Part shown: piece by piece, positions 1 to 8,415 of the stretch
Layout of the letters: each line of letters opens with the position of its first letter
How positions within the stretch are numbered: the stretch's first letter is position 1
From: Clostridiaceae bacterium 14S0207
GTDB lineage: Bacteria; Bacillota; Clostridia; Clostridiales; Clostridiaceae
DNA length: 64,000 nt
Assembly (NCBI GenBank): GCA_003288255.1
Contig: CP026600.1
Location: forward strand, 2,046,001-2,110,000
Direction of reading: 5' to 3'
The notes under the pieces: model-generated
Told to the model about the DNA's origin: nothing
Database searches by the model: none
Seen by the model: the letters and a program-made list of their open reading frames with translations, nothing else
Program-made: the position numbers and the translations under genes

Positions 1-1
1 A

Positions 2-649
2 TTAATTGCTTTCGAACTAGGATGCTTTTTATTTAAGAAAACCAAAAATCCTATATTTAACCCCTTATTAATAGGTATTGCTGTAGTTATAGGGTTTTTA
101 AAAGTAACTAACATAAGTTTTGAAACTTATAATATAGGTGGTCAATATATTTCATTTTTATTAGGACCAGCAACTGTAATTTTAGCTGTACCTTTATACA
201 AAAAGATTGCCCTTCTTAAACAATACGGGTTAGAGATTTTTTTAGGAATAAGTATTGGAACATCTTGTGGAATCTTAAGTGTAATTTTATTAAGTAAATT
301 ATTTGGAATAGATAAAAGTCTTATGATGTCTTTAGTTCCAAAATCAATAACTACTCCTATAGGAATGGAAGTTTCTAAAGGGCTTGGGGGTAATACTTCT
401 ATTACTGTTGCAGCGATTATCATTACAGGAATATTAGGTGCCATTATCGGTCCAATGTTATGTAAAATTTGTAAAATAAAAAACAAAGTTGCTATAGGAA
501 TATCTCTTGGTACTGCTTCCCATGCTATGGGTACAGCAAAAGCATTAGAATTAGGAGAAACTCAAGGTGCTATGGGTGGACTTGCTATTGCAATTTCAGG
601 CCTATTAACAGTTTTTTTAGCACCATTAATAGTAAGTCTATTTTTATAA
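2..649 (+). CDS. lrgB: LrgB/CidB-family membrane protein, 5' end outside the window
   Basis: The frame is open from base 2, so the gene begins before the window; about 215 C-terminal residues are visible. The protein is almost entirely hydrophobic, with several membrane segments. It carries the conserved family stretches 'KSITTPIGMEVS' and 'GTASHAMGTAKALE'. LrgB/CidB proteins act with small holin-like LrgA/CidA partners in control of murein hydrolase activity, and some move small organic acids; which applies here cannot be told. The usual partner lrgA would lie upstream, outside the window. A strong inverted repeat follows the stop codon and is shared with the convergent HD-domain gene. The family call is firm and the physiological role is not. 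Confidence 0.9.
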   Translation, partial: LIAFELGCFLFKKTKNPIFNPLLIGIAVVIGFLKVTNISFETYNIGGQYISFLLGPATVILAVPLYKKIALLKQYGLEIFLGISIGTSCGILSVILLSKLFGIDKSLMMSLVPKSITTPIGMEVSKGLGGNTSITVAAIIITGILGAIIGPMLCKICKIKNKVAIGISLGTASHAMGTAKALELGETQGAMGGLAIAISGLLTVFLAPLIVSLFL

Positions 650-667
650 CACTTGTACATATATTTA

Positions 668-711
668 AAAGCAAGAGAATAAGATATTTAATCTTATTCT
701 CTTGCTTTTTG
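668..711. terminator. bidirectional terminator between lrgB and HD-domain gene
   Basis: A long inverted repeat (AAAAGCAAGAGAATAAGAT / ATCTTATTCTCTTGCTTTTT) has a short AT loop and T-runs on both strands. It overlaps the last codons of the minus-strand HD gene and would stop both convergent genes. Confidence 0.85.
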
Positions 712-1314
712 TAAAAACATATTTAATTGATTTTTTACTTCTTGTTCTTTTTCTTTTGTTATAGGACCCCTTCCTAACCTATCACATAATGAAATTAAGT
801 ATATCTCCTTAGGATCTATTTCCATTTTCATATGCTCTAAATCTGAAAACGGAAGATTTTTTGCTACAAATAAAGTCTGCATATGCCATCTTACTATAGC
901 TGTAACCTTCCTAATAAACTCCTTGTCTTCTCTAAAATAAGTTAAAAACTCTTCTGCTAGACTTTTTCCTTCTATATCATGATTATAAGAAGTTATTCTT
1001 CCCTTTCGAATCTTTGTAGTTTTTATCTTTCCTATGTCATGAAGAAATGCCCCCCACATAAAAGCTCTTTGATCTTTACTTTCTTTTTTATATTGTGTAG
1101 CTAAATCAACAACTTGCATAGTATGATTCCAAACATCTCCTTCTGGATGATACTTAGGTTCCTGATTTAAGCCAATGAATTGTGCTATATAATTAAAAGG
1201 ATATCCTATAACTTTAATTTCATTCTTTATATGTTTATTTAAAATCATGGATGGTTTTTCTTCAGTTAATAATATTGTGTTTATTTTTTCATATAATTCC
1301 ATTGTTTTATCCAA
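694..1314 (-). CDS. HD-domain (putative phosphohydrolase) protein
   Basis: The 206-residue protein has an HD-type metal site: His64 in 'WNHTM', His92-Asp93 in 'FLHDIGK', His112 and a later Asp near 175. This pattern is typical of soluble HD phosphohydrolases and resembles the HD domain of tRNA nucleotidyltransferases, but no nucleotidyltransferase domain is present. The most likely start is TTG at 1314, because a GAGGGG ribosome site lies five bases upstream; the first ATG is 12 bases further in and too far from it. The gene follows a polysaccharide deacetylase gene by 16 bases and is probably co-transcribed with it. The substrate is unknown. Confidence 0.8.
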   Translation of the reverse strand: MDKTMELYEKINTILLTEEKPSMILNKHIKNEIKVIGYPFNYIAQFIGLNQEPKYHPEGDVWNHTMQVVDLATQYKKESKDQRAFMWGAFLHDIGKIKTTKIRKGRITSYNHDIEGKSLAEEFLTYFREDKEFIRKVTAIVRWHMQTLFVAKNLPFSDLEHMKMEIDPKEIYLISLCDRLGRGPITKEKEQEVKNQLNMFLQKARE

Positions 1315-1330
1315 ATTATCCCCTCTTTTC

Positions 1331-2221
1331 TTATTTTAAAAATCTAACAGTGAATTTATCCTTACTTAAAGTATCAAATTTAAATCCTTTATTCTTTAAT
1401 CCTTGAATAATTTCTGGTAGTGCCTTTACAGAGGTTATTTTAGCAGGACTATCATGCATAAGTATTATAATTTTATTTGAATAATCACTTTCTCTTAATA
1501 CATTATTAACTATTTTCTCTTTACTTTGCACCGCTACAGATGCATCTGTAGAATCCACATTCCAGTCAAAATAATATAGATTATTATTGTTCATATAGTT
1601 AACTAATTCTCTCATAATTTTTGTTCCACCATAATTATGACTAACTGTATTATTACTTCCTCCTGGGAATCTTAATATATTAGGCTCAACTCCCGTAACA
1701 TCCTTTATGAGCTTCTCTAATTTATTAAAATCCTTAATAAAATTTTCTTTACTACTATATATATAGCTATATTCATGAGAATAAGTATGATTTCCTATAC
1801 TATGTCCTTCATTAACTATTCGTTTATACATTTCTATTCCTAATTTAGAATCATTCCCTTTAACAAAAAATGTAGCCTTTATATTATGGATTTTTAATAT
1901 ATCTAATATGTTACTGGTATTAGAAGATGGTCCATCATCAAATGTTAAATATGCTATTTTTTTAGCATATTTAATTTGTTTTTTTAAATTATTATCTCGT
2001 TTAATTTTTTCTAGTTTTTTAACTTGTAAGTTTAAAGTTTTATACTCTTTTGCAACACTATTTAGCTTTAAATCTAACTTTTTTTCTTCTTCTTGTTTAC
2101 TTTCAAGGTTTTGATTTAAGGAGGATACTATATAATGATTTTGCACTAAATTAAATATTAATACCATTTGCATTATAACCCCAATAATCAAAAAAGCTCT
2201 AGCCATTGTATATTTCTTCAT
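1331..2221 (-). CDS. membrane-anchored polysaccharide deacetylase (NodB family)
   Basis: The 296-residue protein has an N-terminal membrane anchor (residues 8-30), a charged coiled-coil stalk (about 35-80) and a NodB/CE4 catalytic domain. The motifs of an active enzyme are all present: 'TFDDGP' (catalytic Asp and metal Asp), 'HTYSH' (metal histidines), 'RFPGGS' and 'LMHDS'. Family members remove acetyl groups from peptidoglycan or from poly-N-acetylglucosamine outside the membrane; the sequence does not separate these options. It is preceded by a small membrane-protein gene and followed closely by an HD-domain gene, all on the minus strand, which suggests one transcription unit. Envelope modification is the safest role. 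Confidence 0.9.
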   Translation of the reverse strand: MKKYTMARAFLIIGVIMQMVLIFNLVQNHYIVSSLNQNLESKQEEEKKLDLKLNSVAKEYKTLNLQVKKLEKIKRDNNLKKQIKYAKKIAYLTFDDGPSSNTSNILDILKIHNIKATFFVKGNDSKLGIEMYKRIVNEGHSIGNHTYSHEYSYIYSSKENFIKDFNKLEKLIKDVTGVEPNILRFPGGSNNTVSHNYGGTKIMRELVNYMNNNNLYYFDWNVDSTDASVAVQSKEKIVNNVLRESDYSNKIIILMHDSPAKITSVKALPEIIQGLKNKGFKFDTLSKDKFTVRFLK

Positions 2222-2251
2222 TTGTTTTTCCTCCTAAACTTCATTCCTACA

Positions 2252-2473
2252 TTAAAATAATTGGTTTTTTTTCTGTTTTAACTTATAAATTTTATCTTGT
2301 TCTATCTTAATTTGTTCCCTTTTTTTTAACAACTTATTTTCCACAATATTTATAGAGGAATTTATTTTTTTTATGTTATTAGTTTGATATATTAATAATA
2401 TAGTAGATATTAAAAGTATAATTAATAAAATTACACTAAGTCTTTTATACATACTTTTTATAGAAAACACCAC
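2252..2473 (-). CDS. small single-pass membrane protein with coiled-coil tail
   Basis: About 66-73 residues: a short basic N-terminus, one hydrophobic segment rich in Ile and Leu, then a Lys/Glu/Gln-rich tail likely to form a coiled coil. Two GTG codons (2473, 2470) sit directly on an AAAGGTGG ribosome-site-like stretch and an ATG lies at 2452, so the exact start is open. This anchor-plus-coil layout mirrors the N-terminus of the deacetylase 31 bases downstream, which suggests joint expression and possibly a shared complex. I do not recognise a family. Confidence 0.55.
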   Translation of the reverse strand: MVFSIKSMYKRLSVILLIILLISTILLIYQTNNIKKINSSINIVENKLLKKREQIKIEQDKIYKLKQKKNQLF

Positions 2474-2534
2474 CTTTCTACTCTAAATATATTATGTGTA
2501 TACAAATAATAAAAATACTTATTTTTATTATTCT

Positions 2535-2582
2535 AAAAAAGAGATTATATAATTAATTTTTTTAACTATACAATCTCTTTTT
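2535..2582 (-). terminator. terminator after PAP2 gene
   Basis: On the minus strand, AAAAAGAGATTGTATAG pairs with a near-complement ending in AATCTCTTTTTT and is followed by a T-run, just after the PAP2 gene stop. Confidence 0.7.
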
Positions 2583-2596
2583 AAAGACTTAATATT

Positions 2597-3235
2597 TTAA
2601 TCTATATTTAATTTTTTTCTTTTTTTATCTTTTATAAGATAGTTTAAATACCAAATCAACCTATAAAAACTTTCACTAATTAAAACTGCAAATATTAAAT
2701 CTAAAATTACATGTTGTTTTATAAATTGAGTAGCCAATAAAATACTAATAGTCAAAATATAATTTACGCCTAGTTCATAAGAATTTAATTTTAATTTATT
2801 TAAACCTTTAAATACAGAATAAGTAGTTATACAATGAATACTTGGAAAACAATTATAAGGATTATCACACATATATGTATATTTTACCCATTTGGTTAGT
2901 ATATCATTGTTTACTAATTTAGGTCTATCCACTGTAGTTTGAAAAAAATAAAAAAATACATATGCCATAAGCAAAGATAATATTAGGGAAATAAGAGTAC
3001 ACTTATAGGCTTCTTCATTTTTAATACATAGTATAATTAATCCAATAGCGATAAATGCATACCATATTTTATATGGTATTATGAACTGTTTTACAAAAGG
3101 CATAGATTTATCTAAATCTGTTGCAAGAGAATATATATCACCTTTTTTTATATTTAACTCCTCATAAAAAATATGCACTCCTGGAATAGTTAATATCCAT
3201 AAACATAAAAAAATCTTTCTTTTAATTAAATTCAT
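2597..3235 (-). CDS. PAP2-superfamily membrane phosphatase-like protein
   Basis: The 212-residue integral membrane protein has about six hydrophobic segments. The PAP2 signature parts visible are 'CFPSIH' near residue 132 (motif 2, catalytic His) and 'KQHVILD' near 175 (motif 3, His and Asp). The spacing fits the PAP2/inositolphosphorylceramide-synthase-like branch. Members remove phosphate from lipid phosphates or undecaprenyl pyrophosphate, or transfer head groups. The gene stands between a glycosyltransferase and a polysaccharide deacetylase, and each side has its own hairpin, so it is probably transcribed alone. An envelope-lipid role is inferred from family and neighbours only. Confidence 0.8.
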   Translation of the reverse strand: MNLIKRKIFLCLWILTIPGVHIFYEELNIKKGDIYSLATDLDKSMPFVKQFIIPYKIWYAFIAIGLIILCIKNEEAYKCTLISLILSLLMAYVFFYFFQTTVDRPKLVNNDILTKWVKYTYMCDNPYNCFPSIHCITTYSVFKGLNKLKLNSYELGVNYILTISILLATQFIKQHVILDLIFAVLISESFYRLIWYLNYLIKDKKRKKLNID

Positions 3236-3288
3236 ACTTTCACCCTATTTCTTTTTTAATAGGTTTTGTATTTTTTATTTTTATATAC

Positions 3289-3334
3289 AAAAAAACTTTC
3301 ACCAAATATTATTTTATTATTGGTAAAAGCTTTT
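3289..3334 (-). terminator. terminator after GT4 glycosyltransferase gene
   Basis: On the minus strand the stem AAAAGCTTTTACCAA / TTGGTGAAAGTTTTTTT encloses an AT loop directly after the stop of the glycosyltransferase gene. Confidence 0.8.
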
Positions 3335-3345
3335 TATCTTAACTA

Positions 3346-4515
3346 TTAAATTGCTATTCCTAGTTCAACTAATCTATCTAATACCTTTTTATAAGTTTCC
3401 TCCACCTTACAGGCAAAATGTTTGCTAGAATATGCTTCTGTTCTTAAAATGCTATTATTACTTAGTTCCTTTAGTAATTCATCATTTCTTAATAATTTTA
3501 TAACAGATCTTTTAAACTCATCTTTTGTTTTATAAGTATATCCATTATGTTCATTTATAACAAGATGTGAAATACAAGGGTCCCATCTGCAAATTACAGG
3601 TAGTCCACTTGATAATGCTTCTATATATGTTAGTCCTTGTGTTTCACTAGTTGATGCAGTTACAAAAATATCTCCTATTTTATAATACTTATGAACTTCA
3701 GATGGTTTAACCATATCGGTGAAAAATACTTTATCATTTATATTTAGTGAATCTACCTCTTGTCTTAACTTCTTTAAATAAGGTCCTCCACCCACAATTA
3801 CCAAGCTAACATTTTCATATTCGCAAAATTCACTATAAAAATTAATTATCTCTTCTATATTTTTTTCTTCTGCTATTCTTCCTATGTACATGATTTTTTT
3901 TCCTTCTTTAGGAATACCATGTTTTTGTAAAATATTATTTTTCTCTTCTTCTGACATCTTTTCTTTAAATTTACTCAAATCTATACCTGTAGGAATAATA
4001 CTTGTTTCTGTATGCGTTCCATATCCAAGTAATGTTTCTTCTACCTTTTTAGTAGGTGTTATTACACATTCCATAGAATTTAAAAGTACAGATGTTAACT
4101 TTGCAGATAACCTTTTACTTAATAATTTTCCTCCCCATAAATAATGAAGATAATCCTCATACATAGTATGATAAGTATGAACTTGAGGAATATGAAGTTT
4201 TTTAGCTATTATTTTAGCCACTACCATTGTAGTAAATTCCGTTTGTGAATGTATAATATCTGGTTTCCATTTAATGATTTCTTTTGTGATAGAACTAAAA
4301 AATGGATTTCCTACTCTAGCACCTGGATAAATTTTTGTTTCTAAAGATTTTAAATAATATATATCACCATCAATTTTACTTTCTCCATCTGTGGATAAAG
4401 TTAATATTTTAACGTCATGTCCTAATTTTTTTAATTCTTTATATAAATTATTTGTAGAAATTACAACACCATTTACAATTGGAAAATAAGTATCGGAAGT
4501 TATTAATATTTTCAT
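3346..4515 (-). CDS. GT4-family glycosyltransferase, probably glycolipid synthesis
   Basis: The 389-residue protein has the GT-B fold layout. The N-terminal domain begins 'MKILITSDTYFPIVNGV' and holds the 'QVHTYHTMYEDYLHY' region often seen in diacylglycerol glucosyltransferases. The C-terminal nucleotide-sugar domain has 'YIGRIAEEKNIE' and the E-x7-E element 'ETQGLTYIEALSSGLPVI' near residues 291-300. Related enzymes add a glucose or other hexose to diacylglycerol at the cytoplasmic membrane face; the acceptor here is inferred by resemblance only. The ribosome site AGGAGG precedes the ATG. A terminator follows and no partner gene overlaps, so it looks monocistronic. Confidence 0.85.
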   Translation of the reverse strand: MKILITSDTYFPIVNGVVISTNNLYKELKKLGHDVKILTLSTDGESKIDGDIYYLKSLETKIYPGARVGNPFFSSITKEIIKWKPDIIHSQTEFTTMVVAKIIAKKLHIPQVHTYHTMYEDYLHYLWGGKLLSKRLSAKLTSVLLNSMECVITPTKKVEETLLGYGTHTETSIIPTGIDLSKFKEKMSEEEKNNILQKHGIPKEGKKIMYIGRIAEEKNIEEIINFYSEFCEYENVSLVIVGGGPYLKKLRQEVDSLNINDKVFFTDMVKPSEVHKYYKIGDIFVTASTSETQGLTYIEALSSGLPVICRWDPCISHLVINEHNGYTYKTKDEFKRSVIKLLRNDELLKELSNNSILRTEAYSSKHFACKVEETYKKVLDRLVELGIAI

Positions 4516-4655
4516 GATAACTATCCTCCTTTAAGACTCTTAATTTATTATCTTAATTAATGATATAACTAAAATCTTAAATAACTCCATTAGTTTTCTT
4601 AAATTTACCTTAAATTTTTCTTAATAATTGAAAATTTTTATTATTTATTATCACT

Positions 4656-5123
4656 TTAAAACTCTATTTTATCTCCTTCTATAAATATCTTTATCCTTTC
4701 ACTTACTGAAATTCTTTTTAATTTTAAAAGGAATTTAGAGTTTTCCACATACATTATTCTATTATCTATTACTTTTTCCAACATTTCTACATCTATGTTA
4801 TTAACCTCTCTTCCAATTAATGAAGAAAATTTATCTTTTATACTTTTCTCTAAAATATATGTAGTAACCTCATCCACTTTAGATTTAAAATCAATTTTTA
4901 CTTCTATTTCATTAACTGTATATTTATCAACTTTTATGGAAGTCTTTATTCTTTCAAGTTCTTTATTTTTTTCTTCTAAAACTATTTGCATTTTTCTAAT
5001 TTTGCTATAATTTTTTTCTATTTTGTGGGTAAAAAATATAGTAAAACTTATTATAGATACCAATATACCAACCAAACAACCTGTTACAAAAAAAATTAAA
5101 TATTTTTTCTTTATTTCATCCAT
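4656..5123 (-). CDS. YtrI-like sporulation membrane protein
   Basis: The 155-residue protein has one N-terminal membrane segment (about residues 9-32), a coiled-coil stretch (about 36-65) and a soluble remainder without known catalytic motifs. Its start overlaps the end of the YtrH gene by 13 bases, so the two are translationally coupled. In Bacillus, YtrH and YtrI form a sporulation membrane pair needed for spore resistance. The topology and position fit YtrI, but primary similarity is weak to my reading, so the name is mainly by context. Confidence 0.6.
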   Translation of the reverse strand: MDEIKKKYLIFFVTGCLVGILVSIISFTIFFTHKIEKNYSKIRKMQIVLEEKNKELERIKTSIKVDKYTVNEIEVKIDFKSKVDEVTTYILEKSIKDKFSSLIGREVNNIDVEMLEKVIDNRIMYVENSKFLLKLKRISVSERIKIFIEGDKIEF

Positions 5124-5449
5124 AAACGTCCACTCTTTTCAAATAACCTTAAGATTTCAACCGCCATATTAGCACCTATAAATGCAAATATTATATATAT
5201 AATCTGTTTTCCTATAGATTTAAAATTACCATTAAATAACCCCTCTTCAAAAATTTCAAAGGACGAAAACGTCCCCCCTAAAGCCGTTGCTATAGCCCAT
5301 ATTTTTATTGAATTAGCTACATTTAGCATAATTTTAAGTGGAGAATTGCCATTTATAATTGCACCAAAAGTAGCAAATAAACTACCACCTAAAACTACAC
5401 CAAAGGATATAAAAAAACTATAAATTATGCTTGCAAAAAATTTTTCCAT
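5111..5449 (-). CDS. ytrH: YtrH-family sporulation membrane protein
   Basis: The 112-residue hydrophobic protein has about three membrane segments and the family-like stretches 'FISFGVVLGGSLFATFGA' and 'IKIWAIATALGGTFSSF'. YtrH is a mother-cell membrane protein of endospore formers, expressed under sigma-E in Bacillus. The start was set at the ATG at 5449, which has AGAGG upstream; the earlier in-frame ATG at 5470 lacks a ribosome site. It is the first gene of a two-gene unit with the YtrI-like gene, which it overlaps. Confidence 0.8.
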   Translation of the reverse strand: MEKFFASIIYSFFISFGVVLGGSLFATFGAIINGNSPLKIMLNVANSIKIWAIATALGGTFSSFEIFEEGLFNGNFKSIGKQIIYIIFAFIGANMAVEILRLFEKSGRLWMK

Positions 5450-5637
5450 GTTTTTATTACCTCTAATCATATTTTATTATAAATTATGAATTCTTATCAT
5501 GAAGTATTCGGCTTTCTTTATAATACATTGACCTTAGAATATATGTCTAAATTTAATATTCGTTTTACAAAATAACAAAAATCACATAAAATTAACATAT
5601 AACCATTAATAAACTTTAAAGAAAGGAAAATTTGTTA

Positions 5638-6357
5638 ATGAGATTAAATAAATTTATTAGTGAAAAAGGAATTTGTTCTAGAAGAGAGGCCGATAGATTA
5701 ATTGAAGCCGGTAAAGTCACCGTTAACGGAAAAACTGCGCAAATAGGTATGGACGTTTCAGACGAAGATAAGGTAATAGTTAATGATGTTCCTCTTAAAA
5801 ATCGAGACGAATTTGTATATATAGCTTTTAACAAGCCGGTGGGTATAACTTGTACTACTGATAGATCTATTAAGGGGAATATTATTGATTATATCAATTA
5901 TCCAAAACGAATATTTCATATAGGTAGATTAGATAAACCTTCTCAAGGCTTAATTTTTTTAACCAATGATGGTGATATTGTAAATAAAATTCTTAGGGCT
6001 GGAAACAACCATGAAAAGGAATATATAGTTACAGTAAATACTCCTATTACTCCAGAATTTATAAAACAAATGGGAAATGGTCTTCCTATTTTAAATACCG
6101 TTACAAAAAAATGCTTTGTTAAAAGAGAAAGTAAATATGTATTTAGAATAATTTTAACTCAAGGTCTTAACAGACAAATACGAAGAATGTGTGAATATCT
6201 AGGATACACTGTAACCAAACTCAAAAGAGTTCGAATTATGAATATAACCCTAGATAATATTCCTGAGGGAAAATGGAGATATATATCAAAGGAAGAATTG
6301 CAAGAGATAAATAACATGGTTAAGAACTCTATAAAAACAGAGGAAGCTTCTGTATAA
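5638..6357 (+). CDS. rluF: 23S rRNA pseudouridine synthase, RluF-like
   Basis: The 239-residue protein has an N-terminal S4 RNA-binding domain ('[20 protein letters not shown]') and an RsuA/RluB-type pseudouridine synthase domain. The catalytic Asp lies in '[12 protein letters not shown]' near residue 98, and '[15 protein letters not shown]' supports the family. These enzymes isomerise a uridine of large-subunit rRNA; 'Gln' after the catalytic motif and the overall length favour the RluF branch (E. coli position 2604). The ATG at 5638 gives the canonical S4 start; an in-frame TTG six bases upstream is the alternative. The gene is alone on the plus strand among minus-strand genes. Confidence 0.85.
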   Translation: MRLNKFISEKGICSRREADRLIEAGKVTVNGKTAQIGMDVSDEDKVIVNDVPLKNRDEFVYIAFNKPVGITCTTDRSIKGNIIDYINYPKRIFHIGRLDKPSQGLIFLTNDGDIVNKILRAGNNHEKEYIVTVNTPITPEFIKQMGNGLPILNTVTKKCFVKRESKYVFRIILTQGLNRQIRRMCEYLGYTVTKLKRVRIMNITLDNIPEGKWRYISKEELQEINNMVKNSIKTEEASV

Positions 6358-6362
6358 CAATT

Positions 6363-6390
6363 AAGGATAGGCTTTTTTAAACCTATCCTT
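6363..6390. terminator. inverted repeat between convergent genes
   Basis: A perfect nine-base stem (AAGGATAGG / CCTATCCTT) around a T-rich loop lies between the stops of rluF and the DUF3793 gene. No clean T-run follows, so it is a weak terminator candidate. Confidence 0.5.
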
Positions 6391-6411
6391 AATTATATAT
6401 ATTAATAATAT

Positions 6412-7026
6412 TTAGGGATTGCAATATTGTAAAATTTTTGTTGGATGAATTCCTGACATAATTAAAGAAATTACTTTTTCTTTTCTCGTGTTAAATCTAT
6501 TAAATGTTTCTTCTGCTTTCTCTAAATCATTATATACCTTCCAATATCCACAAACTAAACATTTTTTATTTGGACAATTTATAAAACTTTCAACATCTTT
6601 TACAGGGTATCCTAAAAATATACCTATTTCATGTGGACAACCATTTTTATATCTATTTCTAAGTAAATATAACTTGTTGTTTAAAGACCATTGTCTTCTA
6701 TATCCATTTTCATTCATAAATACTGCATTTTCTCTGTTAGCTAATGTTTTTCTTAACAAATCTTCTTTATAAAAAAGCACAATAGCACCTTTTTCATATC
6801 TATGTAGTTCAAAATACTTTATATTAAAAAAGTTACAAACTTTTTCTTTAGCTTCATCCCATATTTTTAATAATTTTCTTTCCCCATTATTAAAAACAAT
6901 TAAGGAAGATGGTTTTTCTCTAAAAATAGTTGGTGCAATACTATAAGCTAATAATCCATAAAAATATTCTTCATCTTGAAATTCATTTATCATCTTAAAA
7001 TATTTACACATACTATCTTTACACAT
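6412..7026 (-). CDS. DUF3793-family protein
   Basis: The 204-residue soluble protein has 'IAPTIFREKPSSL' near the N-terminus and 'CPHEIGIFLGYPVKDVESFI' in the middle, both characteristic of DUF3793. Several cysteines (CMCKDSMC region, 'CPNKKCLVCGYW') could bind metal, though no classic ligand set is certain. The start was placed at the second ATG (7026), six bases after GAGGGAG; the first ATG abuts that site. The flavodoxin gene lies 19 bases upstream on the same strand. DUF3793 genes are often found beside flavodoxin genes in clostridia, so a redox or iron-linked role is plausible. Its biochemical function is unknown. Confidence 0.75.
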   Translation of the reverse strand: MCKDSMCKYFKMINEFQDEEYFYGLLAYSIAPTIFREKPSSLIVFNNGERKLLKIWDEAKEKVCNFFNIKYFELHRYEKGAIVLFYKEDLLRKTLANRENAVFMNENGYRRQWSLNNKLYLLRNRYKNGCPHEIGIFLGYPVKDVESFINCPNKKCLVCGYWKVYNDLEKAEETFNRFNTRKEKVISLIMSGIHPTKILQYCNP

Positions 7027-7045
7027 ACACATCTCCCTCTCTCAT

Positions 7046-7471
7046 TTATTTAGCTAGATTTCGTCCTAAGTTTTTACATTCATCTATAGCAGCATCATCA
7101 GGTGTTTCATTAATAATAAGTGAATCAAAAATTAAGTTAGCTCCAAGTTCCTTCATTTTATCTTCCCAATTTCTCATCCATTCACCATCGCCCCATCCAT
7201 AAGATCCAAATAGAACTATGTTCTTTCCTTGTGCTTCACCTGAAATTGATTCAATAAAAGGCTCCATTTCTGCTTCTTCTAAAACCTCAGCCCCCATAGC
7301 TGGACATCCTAGAACTACTACGTCTGGATTTTTTATATCATCTAAAGAAGCTTCTCCTACTTGCTTTACTTTAACTTTTGCACCTTCTTCACTTGCACCT
7401 ACTTCTATAGCCTTTGCCATCATTTCTGTATTACCTGTACCGCTCCAATAAATTATATTTATAGACTTCAT
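7046..7471 (-). CDS. flavodoxin
   Basis: The 141-residue protein begins with the FMN phosphate-binding loop 'IYWSGTGNTEMMA' and has the later flavin loops 'GCPAMGAEVLEEAEMEPF' and 'FGSYGWGDGEWMRNWE'. Length and motifs match short-chain flavodoxins that replace ferredoxin as low-potential electron carriers. It is the first gene of a probable two-gene unit with DUF3793. A consensus sigma-A promoter and a Fur-like 7-1-7 element lie upstream, which suggests induction under iron limitation; that regulation is inferred. Confidence 0.95.
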   Translation of the reverse strand: MKSINIIYWSGTGNTEMMAKAIEVGASEEGAKVKVKQVGEASLDDIKNPDVVVLGCPAMGAEVLEEAEMEPFIESISGEAQGKNIVLFGSYGWGDGEWMRNWEDKMKELGANLIFDSLIINETPDDAAIDECKNLGRNLAK

Positions 7472-7491
7472 TCTTTTACCCCCTAATTAAT

Positions 7492-7506
7492 TGATATCGA
7501 TTTTCA
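7492..7506 (-). promoter_or_regulatory. Fur-box-like operator upstream of flavodoxin
   Basis: The sequence TGAAAATCGATATCA (minus strand) matches the 7-1-7 Fur consensus TGATAATNATTATCA at 12 of 14 positions. It lies between the -10 element and the ribosome site of the flavodoxin gene, where bound repressor would block transcription. Confidence 0.5.
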
Positions 7507-7517
7507 TTTTTAATAAC

Positions 7518-7546
7518 ATTATATAAAGAGTATTTTATTTTGTCAA
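7518..7546 (-). promoter_or_regulatory. sigma-A promoter for flavodoxin-DUF3793
   Basis: On the minus strand, TTGACA and TATAAT are separated by exactly 17 bases, an exact match to the sigma-A consensus. About 47 bases separate the -10 element from the flavodoxin ATG. The rest of the 7472-7855 gap holds only AT-rich sequence and the tRNA terminator. Confidence 0.85.
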
Positions 7547-7792
7547 TGTAATTGATAAATATTTTCAATTATTCATGCTTTCATCTTTATTCTTTCCAAA
7601 ATAACCTTTATATTTATTTACAACTTATTTATAAATTATACTAACATTATAGACATGAGTATTAATTATGTAGATTTTTAAAAATATATTTTGTAAAAAC
7701 TATTACAAAAATTATTACGTATTTGCCTTTATTAATAGACTAAATATGGACATGGATGATAAAATTCAAATAATTAATTTTTTATTAAACAA

Positions 7793-7822
7793 AAAGTGGT
7801 TGATAATATTATCAACCACTTT
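7793..7822 (-). terminator. terminator downstream of tRNA-Trp
   Basis: A perfect 15+15 base inverted repeat (AAAGTGGTTGATAAT and its complement) lies 3' of the tRNA and ends in TTTTTG on the minus strand. Confidence 0.8.
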
Positions 7823-7855
7823 CACTTTAAAACATTACTTCTACAGTAATAATTT

Positions 7856-7931
7856 TGGCAGGGGCACGAGGACTTGAACCCGGAACCAACGGTTTTGGAG
7901 ACCGCTACTCTACCAATTGAGCTATACCCCT
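7856..7931 (-). tRNA. trnW: tRNA-Trp (anticodon CCA)
   Basis: A 76-nucleotide cloverleaf can be folded by eye. The acceptor stem is AGGGGTA/TGCCCCT, the D stem GCTC/GAGT with GG in the loop, and the anticodon stem GCGGT/ACCGT with loop CTCCAAA giving anticodon CCA. The T arm contains GGTTCAAGTCC. Discriminator G73 (expected for tRNA-Trp) and the 3' CCA are encoded in the DNA. It stands alone and is followed by its own hairpin terminator. Confidence 0.95.
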
Positions 7932-8091
7932 TCGACATATTTTTCATTTTTTTGTCAACGTTTTACCAACAAAATTAATTATAATATAAAAATTTACTTT
8001 AGTCAACAAAAAAATAATATTTTTTTTATTTTTGGTTAAAGTAATCTTAATTAGTTTATCAAACTTTCTTAAAATTTTAGGAGGTCATGTT

Positions 8092-8256
8092 ATGCACAAT
8101 AATAAAAATCATATGAAAACTGATGAAAAATCTAATGCTGAACTTAGAAAAATGTATCATAGAAATGGTGGAGACATAGGTATTGAAAATGGAGTTAAAA
8201 TAGATGCCAATAATGATAAATTTACTAAACGCTCTAAGTTATCTCATAATAAATAA
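8092..8256 (+). CDS. small hydrophilic hypothetical protein
   Basis: A 54-residue protein rich in Asn, Lys and His, with no membrane segment and no cysteine. The ATG at 8092 follows an ideal AGGAGG site with seven bases of spacing, which is the main reason to call it a gene; the longer in-frame opening upstream would be hydrophobic and lacks a ribosome site. A strong hairpin terminator follows. Similar short Asn/Lys-rich polar proteins occur among small spore and cytoplasmic proteins of clostridia, but I do not recognise a family. Confidence 0.6.
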   Translation: MHNNKNHMKTDEKSNAELRKMYHRNGGDIGIENGVKIDANNDKFTKRSKLSHNK

Positions 8257-8320
8257 CTTATTTATAAATTCATAAAAAGGTTCATATATTATATGTATTC
8301 TCTTTTATTAATTTATAACC

Positions 8321-8360
8321 AAATAAAGCACACCTTAATATTAAAGTGTGCTTTATTTTT
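8321..8360. terminator. bidirectional terminator
   Basis: The stem AAATAAAGCACAC / GTGTGCTTTATTTTT with an AT loop lies between the small hypothetical gene and the convergent CoA-binding-domain gene. Confidence 0.85.
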
Positions 8361-8415
8361 ATTTATATTATCCTAATTGTTGTAAAACACAGCCCTTTAT
8401 AAATTTAATATTATT

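Noticed and set aside
142..486. A 114-codon minus-strand frame opposite the lrgB gene
   Set aside because: It is the mirror image of a membrane-protein gene whose forward translation shows clear LrgB motifs; no ribosome site or family resemblance.
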